A stretch of DNA of 64,000 nt. It comes from Polaromonas sp. JS666 (GTDB lineage Bacteria; Pseudomonadota; Gammaproteobacteria; Burkholderiales; Burkholderiaceae_C). Location of the stretch: positions 62,001-126,000 of the forward strand of contig NC_007948.1 in the NCBI RefSeq assembly GCF_000013865.1, read 5' to 3'. The translations under genes and the position numbers were made by a program. The notes beneath the pieces are model-generated. The model saw only the letters and a list, made by a program, of their open reading frames with translations, ran no database searches and was not told where the DNA came from. Each line of letters opens with the position of its first letter. Position 1 is the stretch's first letter. Shown in pieces: positions 42,975-51,163 of this stretch.

Positions 42975-43679
42975 TCAGGAGGCCTGCGGTAGGTAGCTGG
43001 GCCTGGCCACCGTCATCCCGCGCTTGACTTGCAGGGTGAGCTCATCGGCCAGCACTTCATCAAGGCCCGATTCGAGTCCGTCGAGCGCGCGCTTGACGAT
43101 CTCCTCAGGGCTGGACTTCGGGACATCGAACCCGTGCGTGAGATCGGTATCGACGTAGGCCATGTGCAGTGCCAGCACCTGCGTCTTCTGCGTCGCCAGT
43201 TCGTTGCGCAGGGCATTGGTGAGAGACCAAGCTGCGGACTTGCTGGCCGAATAGGCGGCCAGCTCGCCGCCGTTCACCCATGAAGCGACCGACAACACAT
43301 TGAGCAACGCGCCACCGCCGTTGGCCTTGAGAATGGGCGCAAAGGCCTTGCTCATGCGCAACATGGCGAAAAAGTTGGTCTCGAAGATGCGCCGTGCGAC
43401 GTCTTCGCTGTCCGCTGCGAGAAAGCCTCCAGGCTGGGCAATGCCGGCGTTGTTGATGATCAGCGTGACATCCGACGCCAGCGCTGCGGCGGCGGCCACG
43501 TCTGCCGGCTTGGTGACGTCGAGTCGCAGGGCCTGAACACCGGATTGGGTGACGGTCGCAGGATCGCGCGCGCCAGCGTAGACCTTGCGGGCACCGCGGG
43601 CGAGCAACTCGCGAGAGAACGCCTGGCCGATGCCGCGATTGGCACCGGTGACGAGGACAACAGAATTCTCGATTTTCAT
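42975..43679 (-). CDS. SDR family oxidoreductase
   Basis: 234-residue short-chain dehydrogenase. 'VLVTGANRGIGQAFSRELLARG' binds cofactor, 'INNAG' and 'SVASWVNGGELAAYSASKSAAW' (Ser and YxxxK) are catalytic. TGGAGA precedes the ATG at 43679; the frame extends 8 codons further. The Lys/Arg context after the second strand ('VYAGARD') suggests NADP. Last intact gene of a five- to six-gene minus-strand run downstream of a TetR gene. Confidence 0.9.
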   Translation of the reverse strand: MKIENSVVLVTGANRGIGQAFSRELLARGARKVYAGARDPATVTQSGVQALRLDVTKPADVAAAAALASDVTLIINNAGIAQPGGFLAADSEDVARRIFETNFFAMLRMSKAFAPILKANGGGALLNVLSVASWVNGGELAAYSASKSAAWSLTNALRNELATQKTQVLALHMAYVDTDLTHGFDVPKSSPEEIVKRALDGLESGLDEVLADELTLQVKRGMTVARPSYLPQAS

Positions 43680-43756
43680 AGGAATCTCCAAAGTGGGGGA
43701 CAAACAGATTCAGCGGCCGGCTTTCAGGTTTTCCAGCAACACTGACATGAACAAAC

Positions 43757-44758
43757 TCACTTGATCTTGACGACGACCTTGCCCTTGGCGCGGCCTGCTT
43801 CGACGTAGGCCATGGCCTCGTTGGTTGATTCGAACGGGAACACCCGATCCATCACGGGGCGGATGACGCCAGCATCGAAAAGACGGGTGACCTCGCGCAG
43901 TTGGCTGCCGTTCGCCTTCATGAAGAGGAACGAGAAGCTGACGCCGCGGCTCCTTGCCTTGCGTCTGATGCCTGAGCTCAGCAGCCGCATGACCAGTTTC
44001 ACGAACCCGGGGGCCCCGCTTTCCTTGCCGAATTCGGGATCAGGCGGACCGGAGATGGAGATGAGCTTCCCGCCGCCCTTGAGCACGCGGAGGGATTTTT
44101 CGAGCGTCTTGCCGTCCTGGCTGTTCAGGACCACGTCGTAGTCGCGCAAGACATCCTCAAAGTCCTGCGTCTTGTAGTCGATGACGACGTCCGCGCCCAG
44201 ACTCTTCACGAGCGCGACATTGGTCGTGCTCGTCGTCGTGGCGACGGTTGCGCCCAGATGCTTGGCCAACTGGATGGCAAAAGTGCCTACGCCGCCCGAG
44301 CCAGCCTGGATGAAGACCTTCTGCCCCTTTTTCAGGTTGGCCTTCTCGACCAGTGCCTGCCAAGCCGTCAAAGCCACCAGGGGAATGGAAGCGGCTTCTT
44401 CCATCGTGAGGCCCTTGGGCTTGAGCGCAAGCGATGCCTCCTTGACCGGGACGAACTCAGCGAATGTACCGATCCGAAAATCATCCGGCCGCGCATAGAC
44501 CTCATCGCCCAGCTTGAACTGCCGCACTTGCGGGCCGACCTTGACGATCACCCCAGCGACGTCGTGGCCCAGGATGAGGGGCAGGCGATAGGGCAGGATG
44601 AGCTTGAACTCTCCATCCCGGATCTTGGAGTCCAGCAGGTTCACGCCAGCGGCATGGACCTGGACCAAGACCTCGTCGTCGCGCAACTCCGGAGTCGGCA
44701 TGTCCGCCAAGCGCAACGCGCGCTTTTTTCCATATCGCTCAAGAATAAATGCTTTCAT
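43757..44758 (-). CDS. NADP-dependent zinc-type/quinone oxidoreductase (MDR family)
   Basis: 333-residue medium-chain reductase. 'LVQVHAAGVNLLDSKIRDGEFKLILPYRLPLILGHDVAGVIVKVG' is the GroES-like domain; 'VFIQAGSGGVGTFAIQLAKHLGATVATTTST' the NAD(P) fold. Zinc ligands of alcohol dehydrogenases are absent, so it belongs with quinone/enone reductases. Part of the TetR-controlled run; 78 bp before the SDR gene. Confidence 0.9.
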   Translation of the reverse strand: MKAFILERYGKKRALRLADMPTPELRDDEVLVQVHAAGVNLLDSKIRDGEFKLILPYRLPLILGHDVAGVIVKVGPQVRQFKLGDEVYARPDDFRIGTFAEFVPVKEASLALKPKGLTMEEAASIPLVALTAWQALVEKANLKKGQKVFIQAGSGGVGTFAIQLAKHLGATVATTTSTTNVALVKSLGADVVIDYKTQDFEDVLRDYDVVLNSQDGKTLEKSLRVLKGGGKLISISGPPDPEFGKESGAPGFVKLVMRLLSSGIRRKARSRGVSFSFLFMKANGSQLREVTRLFDAGVIRPVMDRVFPFESTNEAMAYVEAGRAKGKVVVKIK

Positions 44759-44767
44759 GGTTTTTCC

Positions 44768-45292
44768 TTATTCCTGGCGTACCCAGGTTTGCGAGCGGCC
44801 CAGCATTGGCACGCCGATGTAGCCGCGTACGCTGAGCTTCTTGCCGTTGTCGGTCAGGCGCACTTTGCTGCGATAGACCTTGCCGTTGTCCGGATCGAGA
44901 ATTTGGCCGCCGCCGTATTCGTCGCCGTCCTTCGTCAGGCCGTTCAGAATCACCAGCCCGATGACCGGTGCATCCTTGTTCGCGCCCTGGCATTTGTCGC
45001 ACTTCGGATTCGGATCCTCGGTCGGGCCGGGAAACACTTTTTCGATTCTGCCCTGCAGGGTTTCATTCGATTCGGTGATGCGGATCAGCGCCCGTGGCTT
45101 GCCGCTGACGTCGTCAACGTTCCTCCACAGGCCCGCGGGCGAGGCATCGTCCGCCCGGACCGGCGGCGCCATCAGCGCCGCGGCCAGGATAAGGCCGACG
45201 GAGCCCGTTTGTTTCAAACGAAGTATTGCCATGGCTCCAACGGTTGAAGCTGCTTGGCCGGCGGTCAGTGGCTTGAGGGTGATTGATGGCAT
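44768..45292 (-). CDS. DUF2147 exported protein
   Basis: 174 residues from Met at 45292, which has AAAGGAA at good spacing. An internal Met at 45232 would give 154 residues with a cleaner signal peptide ('MAILRLKQTGSVGLILAAAL', cleavage after 'VRADD'), so either start is possible. The mature part 'SPAGLWRNVDDVSGKPRALIRI...LQGRIEKVFPG' and 'LVILNGLTKDGDEYGGGQILDPDNGKVYRSKVRLTDNGKKLSVRGYIGVPMLGRSQTW' is classic DUF2147. Periplasmic, function unknown. 9 bp before the MDR gene. Confidence 0.85.
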   Translation of the reverse strand: MPSITLKPLTAGQAASTVGAMAILRLKQTGSVGLILAAALMAPPVRADDASPAGLWRNVDDVSGKPRALIRITESNETLQGRIEKVFPGPTEDPNPKCDKCQGANKDAPVIGLVILNGLTKDGDEYGGGQILDPDNGKVYRSKVRLTDNGKKLSVRGYIGVPMLGRSQTWVRQE

Positions 45293-45305
45293 GTGTGTTC
45301 CTTTC

Positions 45306-45728
45306 TCAATGGCTGGATTGCCTGGTGGATTTCCTTGTAATTGCGACATGCAAGAACGTCATGGCGAGCACGATCTCGATTGCAACGGCCACCAAGATGC
45401 CGGGCCCGGCATGGCCGTTGACGAGCTCAGAGGTGCCAAGAACTGCGAGCAGCAGGCAAGTGACGACAGCACCGCTTAGCAAGGCCGAGCGGGCTGGCGA
45501 TGGCTCCGCATTCCTTGCGCTGAGGAACATGACGCCGATCCCCGCATACAGAGGCGCCCCCCGGCGACCCACCAAGCCAGCCTGGCTTGTAAGATCAACG
45601 CCCCAACTGGACAGCAGTACACCCGGCGCGAGCATCCAGGTGAGTGCCAGGGCAAAGAAAATGAGTGCGGACAGGATCGCCACACGGCGAAAGCTAATCT
45701 TCATGGGGCGGTGTCGTGGCATGCTCAT
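45306..45728 (-). CDS. small DUF4345-like membrane protein
   Basis: 140 residues with four hydrophobic segments: 'VAILSALIFFALALTWMLAPGVLL', 'GAPLYAGIGVMFLSARN', 'ALLSGAVVTCLLLAVLGTSELVNG', 'GILVAVAIEIVLAMTFLHVA'. This pattern resembles DUF4345-type small membrane proteins, but I am not certain of the family. The ATG overlaps the stop of the preceding gene (ATGA), so it is translationally coupled to it. Function unknown. Confidence 0.7.
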   Translation of the reverse strand: MSMPRHRPMKISFRRVAILSALIFFALALTWMLAPGVLLSSWGVDLTSQAGLVGRRGAPLYAGIGVMFLSARNAEPSPARSALLSGAVVTCLLLAVLGTSELVNGHAGPGILVAVAIEIVLAMTFLHVAITRKSTRQSSH

Positions 45729-46711
45729 GCGTTGACGTCAACGACGGTACGGCCCTGGACTTTTCCCTCGAACAATCGCTCAATGACCGCGGGCACTTCG
45801 GCAAGGCCAACCAGATGTGTGGTTCGCGCGAGCTTGCCCAAATCCAGGTCCCGAGCCAGTCGTGACCAAGCCTCGATGCGCACCTGTTGAGGCGCATTGA
45901 CCGAATCGATGCCAGCAAGCGTCACATTGCGCAGGATGAAAGGCAGCACCGAGGCCGGAAGATCCATGCCCTGGGCCAGGCCGCAAGCTGCGACCACGCC
46001 TCGATACCGCGTCTGCGCCAGCACGTTGGCCAGCGTGCGGCTGCCGACCGAGTCGACTGCGCCGGCCCACCTTTCACTGCCCATCGGCGCTCCCGGCTCC
46101 GAAAGCATCCGGCGATCGATGATGTCGGCGGCGCCAAGGCTGCGCAGATAGTCGCTTTCCTCAAGTCGCCCTGTGGATGCGACGACCCGGTATCCTAGAC
46201 CAGACAGGATCGCGATGGCGACGGAACCGACGCCGCCATTGGCGCCCGTCACGAGAACGTCCCCATGCTGGGGCGTGAGCCCGCCATGCTCAAGCGCCAG
46301 CACACACAGCATCGCCGTGTACCCCGCCGTCCCGATGGCCATCGAGTCCTTGGTGGACAAAGCGGCTGGGAGCTTGATCAGCCACTCGCCATTAACACGC
46401 GCCTTCTGCGCATAGCCACCGTGGTGGGTCTGGCTCAAGCCCCAGCCGTTGGCGACTACGCGGTCGCCAGCAGCGATGCCGGGGTACGAGGAAGCCTTGA
46501 CCGTGCCGGCGAAGTCGATGCCGGGAATCAAGGGGAACTGGCGAATCACGTCGGCACGACCGGTGACGGCCAACGCGTCCTTGTAGTTCACGGTGGAGTA
46601 ATCGACGTCGACCACGACGTCCCCGGGCATGAGGTCTTGTTCATTCATTTCGACCACGCTGGTCGAAATCGTTTTACCTGTCTTTGATGCGAGCAATGCT
46701 TTGAATGACAT
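45725..46711 (-). CDS. YhdH/AcuI-type acrylyl-CoA reductase family oxidoreductase
   Basis: 328-residue MDR enzyme of the YhdH/AcuI group. 'DVDYSTVNYKDALAVTGRADVIRQFPLIPGIDFAGTV', 'ANGWGLSQTHHGGYAQKARVNGEWLIKLP' and 'VLVTGANGGVGSVAIAILSGLGYRVVASTGR' are characteristic. AcuI enzymes reduce acrylyl-CoA with NADPH. In this run of ene- and keto-reductases it may detoxify reactive carbonyl or enoyl compounds. Upstream of, and overlapping, the small membrane protein gene. Confidence 0.9.
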   Translation of the reverse strand: MSFKALLASKTGKTISTSVVEMNEQDLMPGDVVVDVDYSTVNYKDALAVTGRADVIRQFPLIPGIDFAGTVKASSYPGIAAGDRVVANGWGLSQTHHGGYAQKARVNGEWLIKLPAALSTKDSMAIGTAGYTAMLCVLALEHGGLTPQHGDVLVTGANGGVGSVAIAILSGLGYRVVASTGRLEESDYLRSLGAADIIDRRMLSEPGAPMGSERWAGAVDSVGSRTLANVLAQTRYRGVVAACGLAQGMDLPASVLPFILRNVTLAGIDSVNAPQQVRIEAWSRLARDLDLGKLARTTHLVGLAEVPAVIERLFEGKVQGRTVVDVNA

Positions 46712-46738
46712 CGGGTTCTCCTGAATTAACGACTTGAA

Positions 46739-47593
46739 CTACTTCTCAAGAACCGGAGTGCGAGGCAGCGACACCGTCGGCGCGTCGAGCTGCAGATTCT
46801 TTCGAATCCCGGCATCCACCAATCCGGCAGGCGCAAATCTGCGAAGCAATCGCAGACCGCCCGCGCGGATACCGGCTGGGTATCGGAGTTTCGGGCGGGC
46901 TGCGAGGGCCGCTTTCAGTACGGCGTCGGCCACAACACCAGGTTTGTCTCCAGCCTCGACGAGCTCCTTCATCTTCTTGGTCAAGGCCGCACGGACCTCG
47001 CGATACTCATCGAGCTTGGAGTCGGGTTCCAGCAAGTTCGCGTCGAACTGCGTGTTCGTGTTCGCAGGCTCGATGACCGAGACCCGGATGCCCCACGTGC
47101 GCAGCTCATGGTCGAGCGATTCCGAATAACCTTCTATCGCGTGTTTGGTTGCGGCATAGAGCGCCATGTACGGCATGGGCAAGAAACCAAACACTGAGCC
47201 GATGTTGATGATGCGACCACTCCCCTGGCGTCGCATGTGGGGCACGACGGCCCGGGTCATCCGCACGATCCCGAAGAAGTTCGTATCGAACATCGACTGG
47301 GCCTGCTCGATCGAACTCTCTTCCGCACCGGCTGCAGCGACCCCGAAGCCGGCGTTGTTGACGAGAAGGTCGATGCGGCCTTCCAACTGCATCAGCTTCT
47401 GGACCGCAGCTTCGACCGACTCGTTCTTGGTCACATCCAGGGGCAACATCTCGAACGATTGTTGACCCGCCTGGCCGCCGCGCCTGCTGGTGCCGTACAC
47501 CTTGTAGCCGGCCTTCGAAAGCCGCTGCGCAGTCACTTCGCCGATGCCCGACGAGGCACCCGTCACGAGGGCAATCTTGTTCATCATGTTCAT
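46739..47593 (-). CDS. SDR family oxidoreductase
   Basis: 284-residue SDR. 'ALVTGASSGIGEVTAQRLSKAGYKVYGTSRRG' (NADP-type, Arg pair after strand 2), 'NNAGFGVAAAGAEESSIEQAQSMFDTNFFG', catalytic Ser in 'NIGSVFGFLPMPYMALYAATKHAIEGYSESLDHEL' with YxxxK. AGGAGA precedes the ATG. First gene of the run downstream of the TetR operator at 47693-47706. Substrate unknown. Confidence 0.91.
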   Translation of the reverse strand: MNMMNKIALVTGASSGIGEVTAQRLSKAGYKVYGTSRRGGQAGQQSFEMLPLDVTKNESVEAAVQKLMQLEGRIDLLVNNAGFGVAAAGAEESSIEQAQSMFDTNFFGIVRMTRAVVPHMRRQGSGRIINIGSVFGFLPMPYMALYAATKHAIEGYSESLDHELRTWGIRVSVIEPANTNTQFDANLLEPDSKLDEYREVRAALTKKMKELVEAGDKPGVVADAVLKAALAARPKLRYPAGIRAGGLRLLRRFAPAGLVDAGIRKNLQLDAPTVSLPRTPVLEK

Positions 47594-47692
47594 GGCGTTT
47601 CTCCTTTAGCGTGTGGGATTCGGGACGCGTCGGCATGCGGGGGGCATTGCCGAACAGAAGGGCTCGCCTGACAGGCGTTATATTGATTTCGC

Positions 47693-47706
47693 ATGATGAT
47701 CATCAT
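47693..47706. promoter_or_regulatory. TetR operator upstream of the oxidoreductase run
   Basis: ATGATG-AT-CATCAT, a perfect 14-bp palindrome about 100 bp upstream of the SDR gene at 47593. The same ATGATG-N2-CATCAT dyad overlaps the tetR start at 48331-48344, as expected for a self-regulating repressor. Confidence 0.75.
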
Positions 47707-47744
47707 ATGTTTAGGCGAGCGAAAAGGCGAGTGTCTCAGTGGAT

Positions 47745-48332
47745 TCAGGCGGGGGGCAGGTGCTTCAATGCGGCCGCGCACAGGCTGTCCGATAGCGCGG
47801 GCTCGTCGACTGCACGCGCTAACAGCAATGTGCCCACCATGGTGGCGACGGTCACGAGTGCGCGTTCGTGGGCACCGGGCTGCCCCCAGTCAGGCGACTG
47901 ACGGGCGACAAGATCGATCATTTCCTTGATGTGCCGGGTGGTCACTCGGCGTACTTCGGGGGCCTGGCGCGGCGTCTCCGAGCCCAGCGCGGCCAGGGGA
48001 CATCCCATTTCTACCTGCTCCAGGTGCTCCCGCGAGAGGTAAGTGCGAAGCATGGATGCAAAAGCCTGCTCGGAGGGCACGCTGGCAACAACCTCCGCCA
48101 CTACGGCGGCTGACTCCGCGCACGCCCTCCCCGCCGCTTCGGCCAACATGGCCTCGCGTGACGTGAAGTGGGCATAAAAGGCGCCATGCGTCAGGCCGGC
48201 CTCCTTCATGATGTCGGCGACTCCAGTACCGTCGTAGCCGCTACGACGGATTGCTCGGGCGGCCACGGCCACGATGCGTTCGTGCGTGGCATCCTTAGCC
48301 GCAGCTCTGGCGTTAGGCTTCCTATTTTGCAT
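47745..48332 (-). CDS. TetR/AcrR family transcriptional regulator
   Basis: 195 residues from Met at 48332; upstream in-frame Mets up to 48368 exist. HTH 'IVAVAARAIRRSGYDGTGVADIMKEAGLTHGAFYAHFTSREAMLAEA' at residues 20-66 with the typical 'GAFYAHF'. C-terminal domain resembles the LmrA/YxaF-type group: 'LVTVATMVGTLLLARAVDEPALSDSLCAAALKHL'. Same strand and directly upstream of the oxidoreductase run, with operators in front of both. Likely represses them until a reactive carbonyl or similar inducer binds. Confidence 0.92.
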   Translation of the reverse strand: MQNRKPNARAAAKDATHERIVAVAARAIRRSGYDGTGVADIMKEAGLTHGAFYAHFTSREAMLAEAAGRACAESAAVVAEVVASVPSEQAFASMLRTYLSREHLEQVEMGCPLAALGSETPRQAPEVRRVTTRHIKEMIDLVARQSPDWGQPGAHERALVTVATMVGTLLLARAVDEPALSDSLCAAALKHLPPA

Positions 48333-48344
48333 GATGAGCATCAT
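48331..48344. promoter_or_regulatory. TetR operator at the tetR start
   Basis: ATGATG-AG-CATCAT, overlapping the start codon region of the tetR gene at 48332. Twin of 47693-47706. Confidence 0.72.
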
Positions 48345-48683
48345 ACAATAATTTCCAGCAGTGCGCACTGCGGCGTTTTTGGGGCAAGGTCGATCACCGG
48401 GGATCCATCCCGACCACGGCCACGACCTATGCGCAAGTGTTCAAGGCTGGCCGCAACGCGGCGTGACGTTGAATGCACTAGGAGGGCGCTCGCGTTGAAG
48501 CCGATCCACAACAGCGCGACGCAAAGCTGTCGCCTGAAAATGCCCGCTGGTGGCCGGCACTGGGCATTGGTGAATTAAGCGCCGCATGAGGGTGGGGTGA
48601 GCGCTACCGAATCAAAAATGGTTTGCCCGGTTTCTATGATTCAAACCGGGGTTTTACCCTCGTTGGTTGTTCGTCAATAGCTA
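48345..48683. other. gap upstream of tetR with possible debris
   Basis: About 340 bp. One + frame near 48384-48464 reads 'GKVDHRGSIPTTATTYAQVF' and stops at 'GRNAA', which looks protein-like but is unplaced. At 48680 a half-copy of the GCTAT repeat is seen. No intact gene. Confidence 0.35.
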
Positions 48684-48998
48684 TTAAAAAGAGAGTAAAC
48701 CGGTGTGCCCCAACACGCACAGCGTAAAAATCTTGCCCGGATCCATGATGTTCTTCGGGTCCAGCGCGCGCTCGATGGTGCGCATCATCTCGACCGCACC
48801 GTCGCCGGCTTCCATCACCAGGAAATCCATTTTGTGCAGGCCCACGCCGTGCTTGTCGGTGCAGGTGCCTTCCAGGCTCAGCGCGCGGTTCACCAGCTTG
48901 TGATTCAGGGCCTTGGCCACTTCGCGCTCTTCGGGCAGGGTGGGGTCGATCAGGTAGCTGAGGTGGAAGTTGCCGTCGCCCACGTGGCCGACGAGGGT
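48684..48998 (-). pseudogene. C-terminal fragment of a GlcD/D-lactate dehydrogenase-like FAD oxidase
   Basis: The frame reads 'HVGDGNFHLSYLIDPTLPEE', then '...LEGTCTDKHGVGLHKMDFLVMEAGDGAVEMMRTIERALDPKNIMDPGKIFTL', matching the last 95 residues of the intact gene at 51164-52585 with about 20 differences. Upstream of 48998 the similarity ends abruptly, so about 80% of the gene is missing. The natural stop after 'IFTL' has changed (TGA to TGC) and the frame runs on to 48684. No ribosome site is present. A decayed paralogue, not a coding gene. Confidence 0.8.
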
Positions 48999-49117
48999 AT
49001 CACTGGGCTCAGCGAAAACTCAGGCGGCCGGGGTGTCTTCATACAGAGGGTGATGCGTCCAAAAAACTCCCAGCCTATTTGACCGACTGCTGCTGAATCT
49101 TCGCTTCAATCCAGCTC

Positions 49118-50083
49118 TCATTTGCGATCCTGCCCGCGATCCTCGTCCTTGTCGCGGTCTTTCCCCTGTCCTTGCTTGCGCCTTGGCTCCTGCGGCGCTC
49201 CCTTGCCTTTCGGAACGTTTTCCTGGCTTGCCCTTGGCGTCTGCTGCTCACGCGGGGCTGCCCCTTGCGGTGGCTGCTGCTGATCCTGGACGGCCGGGCC
49301 TCTCTGTTGTTGAGGACGGGCCTGGCCTGGGGCTGACCGCTGATCCCGCTGATCCTCTTCGCCTCCCCGTTGCGGCGGCTGTGCCCGTGGGGCGGCCGGC
49401 CGACCCTGCTGGAGCGGTGGTGGCTGATCAGGCCGCTGGATATCCTGCTGCCTGGCGCTTCTCTGCCTCTCCTGCTGCGCTCCCGGCTGTTCCCGCTGAG
49501 AAGGCGCGGGCGCTCTTTGCACTGCCTGCCCCTGATAGTGCTGCCGCACTACGGCGTCGCGCGGCTGGTAACGGTAATTTTGGCTGTGCAGTGTCTGCTG
49601 CTGCTCCATCTGGGGGTACCTGTCCCCTGAATACTGCCGCTGGTAGACAGGCAGCGGAGCGGGTGCTGGAGCAGAGCGTCGGTCCCACTTGTCCCATCCC
49701 CTTCGATGCTGCTCCCATTCACGGCCCCAGTACTCACCCCAGCGTGGCGGCGCATCCGGCCGCCACCCGTAAAAGTACCCGGGAGGAAGCCGGTAGTAGC
49801 GCACCGGGACTCGCAGGATGAACAGCGGCACAAACTCAGGCACCACCAGTACCCAGGGCCCGTTGTACCAGGAGCTCGCGTACCAGTGGTCGCGCTGGTA
49901 TACCCAGTACATGCCGTCGTAAAAGAAGAAGTTGGAATCCAGTCGCGGAGCGTAGTAGACCGGGTAGCCCGGTACCCTGACGAATTCCGGGAACAGCGAC
50001 AGGTGAATCCCGATGCTCACCTGGGCAATGGCCGAAGTCGCCGACCCAAGCAGTATCAAAAGCCCAATGAGTAAGTGGCGCAT
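49118..50083 (-). CDS. YXWGXW-type exported protein with Gln/Pro-rich tail
   Basis: 321 residues. Signal peptide at 1-21 ('MRHLLIGLLILLGSATSAIAQ'). Residues 22-125 are aromatic ('FPEFVRVPGYPVYYAPRLDSNFFFYDGMYWVYQRDHWYASSWYNGPW'), as in YXWGXW-repeat proteins; residues 130-321 are low-complexity Gln/Pro/Arg/Lys, ending highly charged. GGAGG before the ATG at 50083 decides the start over 50104. Presumably periplasmic or surface-attached; function unknown. Confidence 0.82.
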   Translation of the reverse strand: MRHLLIGLLILLGSATSAIAQVSIGIHLSLFPEFVRVPGYPVYYAPRLDSNFFFYDGMYWVYQRDHWYASSWYNGPWVLVVPEFVPLFILRVPVRYYRLPPGYFYGWRPDAPPRWGEYWGREWEQHRRGWDKWDRRSAPAPAPLPVYQRQYSGDRYPQMEQQQTLHSQNYRYQPRDAVVRQHYQGQAVQRAPAPSQREQPGAQQERQRSARQQDIQRPDQPPPLQQGRPAAPRAQPPQRGGEEDQRDQRSAPGQARPQQQRGPAVQDQQQPPQGAAPREQQTPRASQENVPKGKGAPQEPRRKQGQGKDRDKDEDRGQDRK

Positions 50084-50568
50084 TTTGTCCTCCAGTTCGA
50101 TCACCAGGGGCGGAGTGTCGGCTGCGCAAAGTCACGCCTACCCCGATGCTTCAAAAAAACTGCCATGCCAGAGGGGCCGATTCCGCCAGTGGCATGCCTG
50201 GCACCATCGTACGCCCGGCGAGCGGACAGGTCCAGCACGAAGCCCGGCCTGGCTAGTGCAGTGTTGCACGCTATCGGGAACATAAAACCGCGTCTTTTGC
50301 GCCATGGCGGCGTTGCAAATCCGCGCGATACCTGCGGGTATCGCTGTGGTTTGCGCCTTGCCCTGACCCAAAATCCATCGCTTTTATTCGTCCCATCAAG
50401 CATGCAACACTGCACTGGATATCCCTACAACGCGCGCGGGCAGGGGTCGGCGTCGAATCAAAGCAGATCAGAAGCTGGATCAGAAGTGCCTGGCCACTGC
50501 GTGAACGACCACTTGAGCGGCCGTTTGAGCGGCCGTTTTTTGGCCGTCAACAGACAAGCCAGCCGACG
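50084..50568. other. gap containing MITE copy A
   Basis: 485 bp without a gene. The 162-bp element fills 50255-50416. After it lies a short run with CGGCCGTTT repeats (about 50517-50542) near the end of the CopD-like gene, which might form a terminator hairpin. Confidence 0.5.
50255..50416 (+). mobile_element. 162-bp MITE-like element, copy A
   Basis: Ends AGTGCAGTGTTGCACGC and, read inward from the right, AGTGCAGTGTTGCATGC. Apart from about two substitutions it is the exact reverse complement of 42611-42772. The near identity of two non-coding copies 7.6 kb apart indicates recent movement, presumably by a transposase encoded elsewhere. Confidence 0.82.
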
Positions 50569-51006
50569 CTAAAGAGCACCCGGCGGTTTAAGGGTGACCA
50601 GAAGAATGATGGCGGTGATGGCTGCGACCGTGAAGCCGGCTGTCAAGCGCATATAGCCGGGTGCTTGCAGCGCTGAATCACCGCTCATGCGCCTGATGGT
50701 GGCCGACTGGTTGCCGTGCAGCGCGGACAGCAGGACGACCCCTGCCAGCTTGGCCCACAGCCATGGCGCGCTATACCAGCCACTCATGACCGCCAGCGTG
50801 ATGCCCAAAAGCCAGACCAGCCCCAATGCGGGTGTTGTGACTTTGCGGTCCCATCGATGGATGGCGACCAGCAAACGGTGCTCGTTCGCCTCGCGTGGCA
50901 GCGTTGCGTGGGCCAGCGACCCCAGCACCAGGGACAGTGTCAACATCCCGCCGATCCAGGTCACGACGGCGACGATGTGAAAAGCCTTGATGGAAAGATA
51001 GATCAC
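50569..51006 (-). CDS. CopD-domain membrane protein
   Basis: 145-residue inner-membrane protein with four transmembrane helices. 'IKAFHIVAVVTWIGGMLTLSLVLG' with the His in helix 1, 'LLVAIHRWDRKVTTPALGLVWLLGITLAVMSGWY' and 'WLWAKLAGVVLLSALHGNQSATIRRM' match the CopD/HemJ-like fold that binds copper or haem via helix histidines. Function not proven. Stands alone between MITE copy A and the FAD oxidase gene. Confidence 0.82.
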   Translation of the reverse strand: MIYLSIKAFHIVAVVTWIGGMLTLSLVLGSLAHATLPREANEHRLLVAIHRWDRKVTTPALGLVWLLGITLAVMSGWYSAPWLWAKLAGVVLLSALHGNQSATIRRMSGDSALQAPGYMRLTAGFTVAAITAIILLVTLKPPGAL

Positions 51007-51044
51007 CGCGAACTGCCGCCTTGTGTGCTTTCGGGGCCTTCAGT

Positions 51045-51075
51045 CACCAGGTTACCAGGTCACCAGGTCACCAGG
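51045..51075. repeat. octamer tandem repeat, CACCAGGT x4
   Basis: Four tandem copies of CACCAGGT (the second starts with T, the last lacks its final base) between the CopD-like gene and the FAD oxidase gene. Non-coding. Confidence 0.8.
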
Positions 51076-51163
51076 ATTTGTTTGCAGGCAAGGCGTGCGG
51101 GGCAATCTCATGGCACTTTCATGGCACTTCAGGCCAGCAGAAATCGACCAGCAGCCCCTGTAC

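Noticed and set aside
42611..50416. Composite transposon formed by the two 162-bp elements
   Set aside because: No transposase lies between or near them, and the DNA between includes an ordinary TetR-regulated cluster; two independent insertions are simpler.
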